NCBI RefSeq assembly: GCF_001865015.1
Contig: NZ_MJGV01000002.1
Coordinates: 125,848-189,847 of the forward strand
Direction of reading: 5' to 3'
DNA from: Curtobacterium sp. MMLR14_010
GTDB taxonomy: Bacteria > Actinomycetota > Actinomycetes > Actinomycetales > Microbacteriaceae
Length of the DNA stretch: 64,000 bases
Part shown: in pieces, positions 31,011 to 39,245 of the stretch
Layout of the letters: the number at the start of each line of letters is the position of its first letter
Position numbering within the stretch: the first letter of the stretch is position 1
Position numbers and translations under genes: made by a program
The notes under the pieces: generated by a model
What the model saw: the letters and a program-made list of their open reading frames with translations, nothing else
What the model was told of the DNA's origin: nothing
Databases searched by the model: none

Positions 31011-31397
31011 GTGCCGAAGACCGCCATCGTGACCGACAACGCCCCGAAGCCCGCCGGGCCCTACAGCCAGGGCATCGTCGCCAACGCCTTCCTGTACACC
31101 GCCGGGTTCGGCCCGCAGGACCCGGCCACCGGTGCGATGGCCGAGGACGTCGCCGGGCAGACCGCACAGGTGCTCGCGAACGTGGCGGCCGTCCTCGCCG
31201 AGCACGGAGCCACCCTGGACGACGTCGTGAAGTCGACCGTGCACCTCGAGCACTCCGACCGCGACTTCCCGGCCTTCAACGAGGAGTACGCCAAGCACTT
31301 CACGGTGCCGTACCCCGTCCGCACCACCGTGCAGTCGCACCTCGCAGGCATCCTCGTCGAGATCGACGTCGTGGCGGTGCTGCCCAGCGCGTCCTGA
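31011..31397 (+). CDS. ridA: RidA family enamine/imine deaminase
   Basis: A 128-aa RidA/YjgF protein, which hydrolyses reactive enamines and imines made by PLP enzymes, protecting other PLP enzymes. Key features: APKPAGPYSQGIVAN at the N-terminus, the arginine of PYPVRTTVQ (Arg104, counterpart of the catalytic Arg105 of E. coli RidA), and VEIDVVAVLP with Glu117. AGGAGG (30998-31003) precedes GTG 31011. It converges with the operon that contains a fold-type-III PLP lyase; that enzyme's aminoacrylate-like intermediates would be a natural substrate. Confidence 0.93.
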   Translation: MPKTAIVTDNAPKPAGPYSQGIVANAFLYTAGFGPQDPATGAMAEDVAGQTAQVLANVAAVLAEHGATLDDVVKSTVHLEHSDRDFPAFNEEYAKHFTVPYPVRTTVQSHLAGILVEIDVVAVLPSAS

Positions 31398-31423
31398 CGC
31401 CGCCGCACGCATCGACCCGCCGG

Positions 31424-32986
31424 TCAGCCGGCTCTGCGGAGTCCCTGGCCGGGGGTCGCCTGCGTCAGGGCGCCGTCCGTGAGCACGGGGACGCCGGCGA
31501 CGAGCACGTCGTCGATGCCCTCGGCCAGGAGCATCGGGAGCGCGTAGGTCGAGCGGGCCGCCACCCGCGCCGGGTCCACGACGACGAGGTCGGCGACGGA
31601 TCCGACCGCGACCGTGCCACGGTCGCCCAGGCGGTACCGCTCGGCGGCGGTCGTCGCGAGGTGGCGTGCGGCCTCGGCCCAGCTGAGCCGGCCGGGCACC
31701 GCGTACTCCTCGAGGTAGCGCGCGAAGGTGCCGTACGCCCGGGGGTGCGGGTGCGTGCCGACGAAGATGCCGTCGGACCCGGCGGTGTGACCCGGGCGGC
31801 GGAACAGCGGCGCGAGTTCGTCGGCGGTCCTCGGCGAGGGGACCCGCATCACGACGGTCACCTGCGACGACGACGCGACCAGCACGTCGAGGGCGAGGTC
31901 CACGGGGTCGGAGGCCGTCACGTCGGCGGCCTCGGTGAGGGTGCGGCCCTGCAGCGCGTGGAACGCCGGCGCCGGCACGTGCGACAGCGTCACCTGGTCG
32001 GCCCAGCCGGCACCGAGGTCCGCGCGCCCGAGCACCCGCTCGAGTACGCGCACGCGGACACGGGCACGCCCCTCGGGGTCCGCGATCGCCGCCGCGAGGT
32101 CGTCCGTGCCGGGTCGCGCCAGCTCAGCCGGCAACAGCAGCATCGACAGGATCGTGCACCCGCGGGAGTAGGGGTAGGCGTCGAAGGACATCGGCGCACC
32201 GGAGCGCTCCAGGTCGTCGAGGACCGCGAGCGCCAGGTCGACCGGGGCGTGCAGGTGCGACACGTGCGCCCGGACCCCGGTGGCGCGGACGAGCGCGGCG
32301 ATCTCCTCGAGGCCCGCCCGGGCGTTCGCCTCGTACCCGCCCCGCATGTGCGACACGTACAGCCCGTCGGCGTCGGCCACCTCGATGCACAGCGCCGCCA
32401 GCTCCGCGGTGTCGGCGTACAGCCCCGGCACGTAGTCGAGCCCCGTGGACAGGCCCACCGCGCCCTCGTCGAGACCGTTGCGGACGAGGGTGCGCATCGC
32501 ACGGAGCTCGTCCGGGGCCGCGCTGCCCGGGCCGTCGCCGCGGACCACGTGCCGGACGGTCCCGGCGGGCACGTGGGTCGCCACGTTGAGCGGGGTCGTG
32601 CCGTCGTACGTCGCCAGCAGGTCGCCGATGCCACCGCCGTCGTGGTGCGGGTGCTCGCCGTCGATCGCGCCGAAGGACGTCGAGGCGTGGACCCCGTCGC
32701 CCGGGGCCGGACCGACGCCGTCCTGCCCGGTGACGATCGTCGTGACCCCCTGTCGGAGGAGCGCGAGCTGCACCTCGGGCTCGAACACGAGCGCCCCGGC
32801 GTGCGAGTGCGCGTCGACGAACCCCGGCAGCACGAGGCGCTCGCCGCAGTCGACGACGGCGGCGCCGGGCGGCACGGGGATCCCCGGCCCGATTCGGGCG
32901 ATGCGGTCGTCCTCGACCAGGACGTCGGCGAGCCGCACCCCGTCGTCGTCGACCACGGAGCCGCCGCGGAGCAGGACGGACGTCAT
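31424..32986 (-). CDS. N-acyl-D-amino-acid deacylase-family amidohydrolase
   Basis: A 520-aa zinc amidohydrolase of the D-aminoacylase family. HSH at 60-62 (DAHSHAG) begins the metal site; GLSTGLDYVPGLYA, SHMRGGYEANARAG, VSHLHAPVD and TAGSDGIFVGTHPHPRAYGTFARYL follow in family order. Classical D-aminoacylases have GNCG with a metal-ligand Cys; here it reads GQDG (87-90), so substrate or metal use probably differs. It removes an N-acyl group. In this operon an N-acetyl amino-aldonate such as N-acetylglucosaminate is a plausible substrate (inference). ATG 32986 overlaps the aldolase stop (ATGA). Confidence 0.9.
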   Translation of the reverse strand: MTSVLLRGGSVVDDDGVRLADVLVEDDRIARIGPGIPVPPGAAVVDCGERLVLPGFVDAHSHAGALVFEPEVQLALLRQGVTTIVTGQDGVGPAPGDGVHASTSFGAIDGEHPHHDGGGIGDLLATYDGTTPLNVATHVPAGTVRHVVRGDGPGSAAPDELRAMRTLVRNGLDEGAVGLSTGLDYVPGLYADTAELAALCIEVADADGLYVSHMRGGYEANARAGLEEIAALVRATGVRAHVSHLHAPVDLALAVLDDLERSGAPMSFDAYPYSRGCTILSMLLLPAELARPGTDDLAAAIADPEGRARVRVRVLERVLGRADLGAGWADQVTLSHVPAPAFHALQGRTLTEAADVTASDPVDLALDVLVASSSQVTVVMRVPSPRTADELAPLFRRPGHTAGSDGIFVGTHPHPRAYGTFARYLEEYAVPGRLSWAEAARHLATTAAERYRLGDRGTVAVGSVADLVVVDPARVAARSTYALPMLLAEGIDDVLVAGVPVLTDGALTQATPGQGLRRAG

Positions 32987-33645
32987 CGGGGCAGCCCGGC
33001 GAGGAGCTGTCCCGCACGGACACGGAGGGCCTCGAGGTCGCCGGTGTGCAGGGCGTCCCCGACGAGCGGCGACCCGAGCCCGACGGCGACGGCCCCGGCG
33101 GCGAGGTAGTCGGCCGCGTCGTCCACCCCGATGCCCCCGGTGGGGATGACGTCCACGAAGTCGAGCGGCGCGAGGACCTGCCGCAGGAACGCCGGACCGC
33201 CGAGCTGTGCGGCCGGGAACACCTTGACCGCCCGGGCACCGAGCTGCCAGGCGCGCACGATCTCCGTCGGCGTCGCGGCACCCGGGTACCAGCCGAGGCC
33301 GCGCTCGTGGGCGCGCTCCCCGATGGCGGGGTCGGTGTGCGGGCTCACGGCGAACGCGGCGCCCGCGGCTGCTGCGTCGTCGAGCTGCCGCGTGTCCATC
33401 ACTGTCCCGACCCCGATCGACGCCCCGCTGCCGTAGCGGTCGACGGCCCAGGCGATGCCCTCCCGCCAGCGCGGGGTGTTCGTCGTGATCTCGATCGCCA
33501 GCACCCCGGCGTCGACCAGGGTGCGGACGACGTCCTCGACGTGCTCGCCGGTCCCGCCGCGCAGGATCGCGATCGCGGGTCCCGCCTGGTGCCGGTGGCG
33601 CAGCGGAGCGTCGGCGGTCGTGGTGCTCGGTGCGGAGTCGGTCAT
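32983..33645 (-). CDS. KDPG/KDPGal-type class I aldolase
   Basis: A 220-aa aldolase of the Eda/DgoA family, splitting 2-keto-3-deoxy-6-phospho-sugar acids into pyruvate and glyceraldehyde-3-phosphate. Schiff-base Lys141 lies in AVKVFPAAQLGG, the catalytic Glu52 in AIEITTNTPRW. The Arg of the E. coli Eda TLRT motif is replaced by Asn (TTNT), closer to the LNSP pattern I recall for galactonate-pathway DgoA; so the sugar configuration is open. Fourth gene of the operon, 36 bp after the kinase, overlapping the amidohydrolase by 4 nt. Confidence 0.9.
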   Translation of the reverse strand: MTDSAPSTTTADAPLRHRHQAGPAIAILRGGTGEHVEDVVRTLVDAGVLAIEITTNTPRWREGIAWAVDRYGSGASIGVGTVMDTRQLDDAAAAGAAFAVSPHTDPAIGERAHERGLGWYPGAATPTEIVRAWQLGARAVKVFPAAQLGGPAFLRQVLAPLDFVDVIPTGGIGVDDAADYLAAGAVAVGLGSPLVGDALHTGDLEALRVRAGQLLAGLPR

Positions 33646-33681
33646 CGTGCGCTTCCTCGTGCTCGTGGGTGGCGGGATCGG

Positions 33682-34647
33682 TCAGCGGTCGACGCGGTCG
33701 TGGACGGCGTGGTCGACGGCGGCGGGGTCGACGAGCCCGAGCACGCCGGTGTCCGGTCGTCGCCAGTCGCCGTGCACCGTGCACGCGAGCGCTCCGGCGT
33801 CGGCGGCTGCGTCGAGGGCCTCGGCGGGGGAGCGCCCCGCGAGGTCGGCGGCGAGCCACGCGGCGACGAAGGCGTCCCCGGCACCGACCGGGTCGACCAC
33901 GGCGACCGGGCTGGCCGCGCGGCGGTGGATCGTGCCGTGAACGGAGGCGACCGCGCCGCGGGAGCCGAGCTTCACGACGGCGGTGCCGTTCGCGAGCGCG
34001 GCGAGCTCGTGCGCCAGGGCCTCGTCGTCACCGGGACGTTCGTCGCGCCCGAGGACGAGCCGGGCCTCGTCGTCCCCGGCGAAGACGACCGAGGCCCGGG
34101 CGGCGACGGCGCGGTACCAGCCTCGCCCGGTGACGTCGTCGACGAGCTTCGGCCGGTGGTTGACGTCGAACGCCACGGGGACGCCGGCGTCGGCGGCGCG
34201 GACGACCGCGGCGTGCACGGTCTCGCGGGCGCTGTCGGACAGGGCCAGCGTGATGCCGGTGACGTGGAGCAGCGCGGCCCGTTCGACGAGACCGGACGGC
34301 AGGTCGCCCGGCGTCAACGCCGACGCCGCCGAGCCCCGCCGGTGGTAGGTCACGCGCGTGCGACCGTCCGGCAGCCGCTCCTTCATCATGATGCCGGTCG
34401 ACCGGTCCGGGTCCCGCACGTCGACGACGTCGACACCCTCGGCCGCCACGTCCGCGAGCACGCGGTCCCCGGCGGGGTCCGTCCCGACCCGACCGACCCA
34501 CGTCACGGGGACCCCGGCGTGCGCCAGGCCGATCGCGACGTTGCTCTCGGCACCGCCCGTGTCGACGCGCATCGTGTCGAGCCCGAGCACGGCACCGCGG
34601 CCGCCGAGCAGCAGCATCGTCTCGCCGAAGGTCAGCACCCCGGTCAC
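33682..34647 (-). CDS. PfkB-family sugar kinase (2-keto-3-deoxygluconate kinase-like)
   Basis: A 321-aa ribokinase/PfkB-fold kinase. Substrate-binding segment TGGAESNVAIGLAHAGVP (30-47), lid strand GIMMKERLPDGRTRVTYHRRGSAAS (85-109), and the ATP/catalytic motif DPVGAGDAF (252-260, base Asp258). The YHR-RGSAAS segment resembles 2-keto-3-deoxygluconate kinases. Next to a keto-deoxy-phospho-sugar aldolase, it would phosphorylate KDG or KDGal at C6. GTG 34647 overlaps the IclR gene stop (GTGA). Confidence 0.9.
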   Translation of the reverse strand: MTGVLTFGETMLLLGGRGAVLGLDTMRVDTGGAESNVAIGLAHAGVPVTWVGRVGTDPAGDRVLADVAAEGVDVVDVRDPDRSTGIMMKERLPDGRTRVTYHRRGSAASALTPGDLPSGLVERAALLHVTGITLALSDSARETVHAAVVRAADAGVPVAFDVNHRPKLVDDVTGRGWYRAVAARASVVFAGDDEARLVLGRDERPGDDEALAHELAALANGTAVVKLGSRGAVASVHGTIHRRAASPVAVVDPVGAGDAFVAAWLAADLAGRSPAEALDAAADAGALACTVHGDWRRPDTGVLGLVDPAAVDHAVHDRVDR

Positions 34648-35483
34648 CGCGGGCTCCTGGCGAGTGCGAGCTGGGCGGAGGACGACCCGAGCGCGACCGA
34701 GATCTCGAGGGCGGTGCGGACCACGCCGTCGCCGAGCGCCCGGACGGCCGAGGCGCGGAAGCCGGACGCCAGCCCCGAGATGCTCATGGCGCCGACCACC
34801 TGGTTCGCGTGGTCCAGCACCGGCGCCGCGACACAGCGGATGTCCGGCTCGTTCTCGCGGTCGTCGATGCCGTAGCCGCGGTCCCGCGTGCGCGCGATCT
34901 CCCGGCGCCAGCGGTCGTCGTCGGTGATCGAGTGCTCGGTCATCGCGGGGGCGGGCGTCGCCAGGACACGGTCGAGCAGGTCCGGTTCGCCGAACGCCAC
35001 CATCGCCTTGCCCGACGCCGTGTTGCGCATCGGCAGGCGGTTCCCGATCCGGGAGGCCATGCGGACGGTGCCGCGCGTCTCGACCTTGTCGACGTAGACG
35101 ATGTCGGTGCCGTCCGGGACGACGAGGTGGCAGGTCAGACCGGTCAGCTCGGCGGTCCGTCGGAGGAACGGGGCCGCGGCGGCGCGCAGGTCGATGCCCT
35201 CGAGGTAGCTCTGGCCGAGGAGCAGCGACCCGAGCCCGAGGGTGAAGCCCGCGTCCGCGGTGCGGCGGAGCAGGTCGTTCTCGAGCATCGGCGCCGTCAG
35301 CCGCAGCACGGTGGACTTCGACGTGCCGAGCTCGCCGCTCAGCGTGGTGAGGCTCACGGACGGCTCGCCGTTCCGGGTCCGGTCGGCGACGAGGTCGAGG
35401 ATGCGCAGCCCGCGGCGCAGCGAGAGCGCGGCGTTCCGTGCTGGGGCCTGCGCGTCGTCCTGGGTCGTCGTCACGGTGGTCAT
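34644..35483 (-). CDS. IclR-family transcriptional regulator
   Basis: A 279-aa IclR regulator. Winged helix at about 20-80: LSLRRGLRILDLVADRTRNGEPSVSLTTLSGELGTSKSTVLRLTAPML, then a C-terminal effector domain with GLTCHLVVPDGTDIVYVDKVET, RIGNRLPMRNTASGKAMVAF, and ENEPDIRCVAAPVLDHANQVVGAMSISG. It is embedded in the catabolic operon between the PLP lyase and the kinase, overlapping both neighbours (1 nt and 4 nt), so it is probably autoregulated and senses a pathway intermediate. Direct repeats upstream of the operon are candidate sites. Confidence 0.92.
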   Translation of the reverse strand: MTTVTTTQDDAQAPARNAALSLRRGLRILDLVADRTRNGEPSVSLTTLSGELGTSKSTVLRLTAPMLENDLLRRTADAGFTLGLGSLLLGQSYLEGIDLRAAAAPFLRRTAELTGLTCHLVVPDGTDIVYVDKVETRGTVRMASRIGNRLPMRNTASGKAMVAFGEPDLLDRVLATPAPAMTEHSITDDDRWRREIARTRDRGYGIDDRENEPDIRCVAAPVLDHANQVVGAMSISGLASGFRASAVRALGDGVVRTALEISVALGSSSAQLALARSPR

Positions 35484-36694
35484 CAGAACCACGTCGCGAT
35501 CGTCTCGAGCACGGTGTCGTCGTCGTCGAGGACCTGCACGGCCCGCCACTTGTCGAACACCGTGCACGGGTGCGAGATGCCGAACACGACGACATCGCCC
35601 GGCGTCAGCGCGACCCCCGGTGCCAGCGCGAGGTAGCAGTGCTGGTCGTCGAGGCGGGTGACGGTGACCGCCCCGGGCACCGGCGGTGTCCCGGGGAGCC
35701 GCTCCGGGCCTCCTGGCCGGATCTGCCGCACGACGGGCAGTCCCTCGTCGAAGGAGATGTCGCGCTTGCCGACCGCGACGAGGGCCAGGCCGGGTTCGGG
35801 GCACGAGGTGACGCGGCCCCAGACCTCGATGGCGGGTCGGAGCGAGCCCTCGGCGGGGTGGCGACCGAAGGGCGTGCGGGCGGCGTAGAAGCCGTCGTCG
35901 TGGGTCAGGGACGCGCCGGAGCGGAGCAGGACGTCGAGGTCGGCCGGGCGGGCGGCCACCGCGTCGCTGACGGCGTCGAACCAGGCGCTGCCGCCCATGC
36001 TCAGCAGCGCGCGCTCGCCGGGGACCAGGTGCCGGACAGCGGCGGCGACGGCGAGGACGCCGGAGACGTAGGCGCGGGCGGCGTCGACGCCGGGCAGGCC
36101 GCCCTCGTAGCCGGCGACACCGCGGAGGACGACGCCGGGTCCGGCACCTGCGGCTGCTTCCGCGACCTCCATCGCGGCCTCGGGGGACCGGACGCCGGTG
36201 CGGCCGCCCGGGAAGCCGACCTCGACGAGCACCTGGACCGCACCGTCCACGGCCCGGGCGGCGTCGGCCGCGGCGCGGACACCGACGGCCGAGTCGACCC
36301 AGCAGAGGACGTCCGACCCGGGGTCGACGGCCCGGCGGGAGGCGAGCCAGCGGAGGCCGGCGGGGTCGAGCACCTCGTTCGCGACGAGGAGGTGGCGCAG
36401 CCCGTGCTCCCACGCGACCATGGCCTGCTGGACCGAGGCGACCGTGACGCCCCATGCGCCGGCGTCGACCTGGCGGTGCGCGAGGGCCGGGGCCATGTGC
36501 GTCTTCATGTGCGGCGCGAAGCGCATGCCGTGCCGCTCGACGTAGGCCTGCATGACGGCCGTGTTCGACGCCAGGGCGGACTCGCGGAGCGTCATCACGG
36601 GCAGGTGGGCGTCGTCGAGGACGTGCCGAGGGCGGGCGCTGCTGCCCGGTTCCGGGGCGCCCTTCGTGGTCACGGTGGCGGGGGTGGTCGGCAT
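35483..36694 (-). CDS. Fold-type-III PLP enzyme (amino acid deaminase / D-threonine aldolase / glucosaminate dehydratase family)
   Basis: A 403-aa PLP enzyme with an alanine-racemase-like N-terminal barrel: PLP lysine Lys64 in RFAPHMKTHMAPAL, followed by GAWGVTVASVQQAMVAWEHG. The C-terminal beta domain carries SHPCTVFDKW, whose His375 and Cys377 are the metal ligands of D-serine dehydratase/D-threonine aldolase-like enzymes. The same fold includes D-glucosaminate dehydratase, which makes 2-keto-3-deoxygluconate, exactly what the kinase and aldolase downstream would use. D-serine or D-threonine remain alternatives. ATG 36694 follows AGGAGGATCG. First gene of the operon. Confidence 0.88.
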   Translation of the reverse strand: MPTTPATVTTKGAPEPGSSARPRHVLDDAHLPVMTLRESALASNTAVMQAYVERHGMRFAPHMKTHMAPALAHRQVDAGAWGVTVASVQQAMVAWEHGLRHLLVANEVLDPAGLRWLASRRAVDPGSDVLCWVDSAVGVRAAADAARAVDGAVQVLVEVGFPGGRTGVRSPEAAMEVAEAAAGAGPGVVLRGVAGYEGGLPGVDAARAYVSGVLAVAAAVRHLVPGERALLSMGGSAWFDAVSDAVAARPADLDVLLRSGASLTHDDGFYAARTPFGRHPAEGSLRPAIEVWGRVTSCPEPGLALVAVGKRDISFDEGLPVVRQIRPGGPERLPGTPPVPGAVTVTRLDDQHCYLALAPGVALTPGDVVVFGISHPCTVFDKWRAVQVLDDDDTVLETIATWF

Positions 36695-36726
36695 CGATCC
36701 TCCTGTCGCGTCCGGTCGGTCGACGG

Positions 36727-36791
36727 GTTCCACGTTCGTGCAGGCGGTATGCGCTGGACAACGTCGTCGTGCCCAGCGTTCCACGGTGCAG
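36727..36791. promoter_or_regulatory. Direct repeats in the divergent promoter region, candidate IclR sites
   Basis: GTTCCACG occurs at 36727-36734 and 36778-36785, each followed shortly by GTGCAG (36739-36744 and 36786-36791). They lie between the catabolic operon (start 36694) and the MFS gene (start 36836). GTTCCA-type half sites are common in IclR operators. A TACGAT -10-like hexamer for the MFS gene is at 36821. Confidence 0.4.
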
Positions 36792-36835
36792 AACCGGGCG
36801 CACGTGTCCGAGCCCGGGCATACGATTCCTGGGAC

Positions 36836-38248
36836 ATGACGACGACGACATCGGCCAGACGGCGCACGGGCAGCACGGCGGTGGCGGTGCTCGTCGCGGG
36901 GACGTTCTTCATGGAGCTCCTCGACGGCACGATCCTCGCCACGGCGGCGCCGGCGATGGGGCGTGACCTCGGCGTCGACTCCGCGGCGATCGGCATCGCG
37001 ATCACCGCCTACCTCGTGACCCTCGCCGTGCTCATCCCGGTGAGCGGTTGGCTGACCGACCGGGTCGGCTCCCGCACGGTCTTCGCGGCCGCCATCGCGG
37101 TGTTCACCGTCGCCTCGGGGCTGTGCGCGCTGTCGACCGGGCTCGTCGACCTGACGCTCTGGCGGATCCTGCAGGGCGTCGGCGGAGCGCTGATGGTGCC
37201 CGTCGGCCGGCTCGTCGTGCTGCGGAGCGCCGGGAAGGACCAGCTCGTCACGGCCATCGCGATCCTGACCTGGCCGGCCCTGGCGGCCCCGATCATCGCG
37301 CCGTTCATCGGCGGCGTGCTCGTCGACACCCTGTCGTGGCACTGGATCTTCCTGGTCAACCTGCCGCTCGGGGCGATCGCGTTCGTCGCCGCGCTCGTGC
37401 TCGTGCCGCAGGAGCGGGCCGCCCAGCGCGTCCCGTTCGACTGGCTCGGGTCCCTGCTGGCGTGCTTCGGGCTCGGTGCCCTCGTGGTGATGGCCTCGCT
37501 GCTCGCGCTCGACACCGTGCCGGTGGTGGCCGTGGTCGTGTCCGGCGTCGTCGGGGCCGTCTGCACCTGGCTCGCCATCCGGCACTTCCGCCGTGCGCCC
37601 CACCCGATCATGGGGCTCGATGCCTTCCGGCTCGAGACCTTCCGGGTGTCGCACGCCGGTGGCAGCCTGTTCCGCCTGGCCGTCTCCGCGGTGCCGTTCG
37701 TGCTGCCGTTGCTGTTCCAGGACGCCTGGAGGTGGACGGCGCTCGAGGCCGGCAGCGCCGTGCTGTTCGTCTTCGTCGGCAACCTCGGCATCAAGCCCGC
37801 GACGACCCCGTTGCTCCGCTGGTTCGGGTACCGGCCGGTGATCATCGTGTCAGCCGGCATCGCTGCGCTGACCGTCGTGGCGATGGCCTTCCTGACGCCG
37901 GACACCCCGCTCTGGCTGCTCGCCGTGCTCCTCGTGGTGAGCGGTGCCGCCCGCTCGGTCGGCTTCACCGCGTACAACACCATCGCCTTCGCCGACGTCG
38001 AGCAGGCCGACATGACCCCGGCGAACACGTTGTCCTCGACGCTGCAGCAGACCGCGGCCGGGTTCGGGGTGGCCGTCGCGGCCGTCGTCATCCGGGCGGG
38101 CGCCGGGCTCGAGGGCTCCGGGGCCTACGCCGTCGCGTTCTGGGTCATCGCCGTGCTGCTCGTCGTGGCCCTGGTCGAGGGCGTCCTGATGAGCCGTTCA
38201 GCCGGTGACGCCATCCGCCCTGCGCGCCGGCAGCGGGTGCGCGCCTGA
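36836..38248 (+). CDS. MFS transporter, DHA2 drug-efflux type
   Basis: A 470-aa major facilitator protein with about 13-14 membrane segments. Signature parts: FFMELLDGTILATAAPAMGRDLGV in helix 1, GWLTDRVGSRTVFAAAIAVFTVASGLCALS after helix 2 (motif A), and LTLWRILQGVGGALMVPVGRLVVL in helix 4. Homologues export drugs or dyes by proton antiport. Divergent from the amino-aldonate operon across 141 bp; it could be co-regulated by IclR, but its family is not a usual sugar-acid importer. Confidence 0.9.
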   Translation: MTTTTSARRRTGSTAVAVLVAGTFFMELLDGTILATAAPAMGRDLGVDSAAIGIAITAYLVTLAVLIPVSGWLTDRVGSRTVFAAAIAVFTVASGLCALSTGLVDLTLWRILQGVGGALMVPVGRLVVLRSAGKDQLVTAIAILTWPALAAPIIAPFIGGVLVDTLSWHWIFLVNLPLGAIAFVAALVLVPQERAAQRVPFDWLGSLLACFGLGALVVMASLLALDTVPVVAVVVSGVVGAVCTWLAIRHFRRAPHPIMGLDAFRLETFRVSHAGGSLFRLAVSAVPFVLPLLFQDAWRWTALEAGSAVLFVFVGNLGIKPATTPLLRWFGYRPVIIVSAGIAALTVVAMAFLTPDTPLWLLAVLLVVSGAARSVGFTAYNTIAFADVEQADMTPANTLSSTLQQTAAGFGVAVAAVVIRAGAGLEGSGAYAVAFWVIAVLLVVALVEGVLMSRSAGDAIRPARRQRVRA

Positions 38249-38379
38249 CCGTTCGCGCGCTCGTCACGCGCCAGAAACCGTCACCCGATACAGTCACAGC
38301 AACTGCTTGCCGACGCCGAGTACCGTTGCGGCGGCAGACTGAGCGGGACGCAGGGACCCGGCTCCGAAAGGAAGGCAGC

Positions 38380-39171
38380 ATGCCCGTGCCAGACCACGAG
38401 GGGACCATCCCGATGGACACCGACGTCCAACCCACCACGATCCGCGTCGTGAGCTACAACCTGCGGGAGCACACCGCGAACAGCGAGCTCGCCGCCCTCG
38501 CCGAGTCGTCCCAGGCGGACGTGCTCTGCGTGCAGGAGTGCGACAGCAACGACCTGGCGCCGTCCATCGGCGGCCTGACCCTCGCCGCGTCGACCAAGGC
38601 GAACCGCCTCGGCCTGGCGATCTACAAGCGCGACGACCGCTTCGAGCTCCGGGACTTCCGCGTGCACTCGCTGCAGAAGTCCCTGCACGACCGGGTCCTC
38701 GCACCCGCGCACGAGCGGCTCATCGCGATGCACCTCCGCGACGCCGAGGCCGACACCGACGTCATCGTCGCCTCGTTCCACGCCTCGCCGCTCACCGCCA
38801 CGAACTCCCTGCGCCGCAAGCAGATCGAGGCTGCGCACCAGTTCGTCCGCGACCTCTCGAGCGAGGCCCCGGCGATCATGGTCGGCGACTTCAACTACCC
38901 CTGGTTCCAGACGAACCTGCGCCGGAAGATCGAGTCGCACGGCTTCGCGCTGTCGCTCTCCGACCAGCCGACCTACCTGCGCTACCGCAAGTTCACCGGG
39001 CACTTCGACTTCGCCACGAGCGTCGGACTGCACATCGCCGGCGTCGAGACCCTGCCCGCGGGCATCTCCGACCACCGGCCGATCCTGGTCCGGGCCCACT
39101 ACGAGACCGCGGCAGGGTCCGGCGCCGGCTCCTCCGCCGCGGACGCCGTGGCGGCCGACCCCGCTGCCTGA
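38380..39171 (+). CDS. Endonuclease/exonuclease/phosphatase (EEP) family hydrolase
   Basis: A 263-aa EEP-superfamily metal hydrolase (DNase I/sphingomyelinase-like fold). Active-site blocks: VVSYNLREHT (Asn), VLCVQECDSND (metal-ligand Glu), IVASFHASPLTATNSLRRKQ (His), IMVGDFNYPWFQ (Asp/Asn) and GISDHRPILV (Asp-His pair). No signal peptide, so intracellular; the substrate may be nucleic acid or a phosphoester. The C-terminus ends in an Ala/Gly/Ser tail. GAAAGGAAGG precedes ATG 38380. It borders an 886-bp gene-free repeat region. Confidence 0.87.
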   Translation: MPVPDHEGTIPMDTDVQPTTIRVVSYNLREHTANSELAALAESSQADVLCVQECDSNDLAPSIGGLTLAASTKANRLGLAIYKRDDRFELRDFRVHSLQKSLHDRVLAPAHERLIAMHLRDAEADTDVIVASFHASPLTATNSLRRKQIEAAHQFVRDLSSEAPAIMVGDFNYPWFQTNLRRKIESHGFALSLSDQPTYLRYRKFTGHFDFATSVGLHIAGVETLPAGISDHRPILVRAHYETAAGSGAGSSAADAVAADPAA

Positions 39172-39245
39172 CCCGCGCCGCCGCGTTTCCTCAGCGGGGC
39201 CGTGGGCGGCGCCTGCGGGGCGGCGTCGACCCGAGCCTCCCGGCG

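Noticed and set aside
30794..34875. Long plus-strand frames opposite the catabolic operon
   Set aside because: Antisense to well-supported genes with full catalytic motifs; composition is Arg/Asp/Val-rich shadow translation.
31424..36694. Biosynthetic gene cluster for a natural product
   Set aside because: All enzymes belong to catabolic families with an IclR regulator; no synthase, ligase or tailoring genes.
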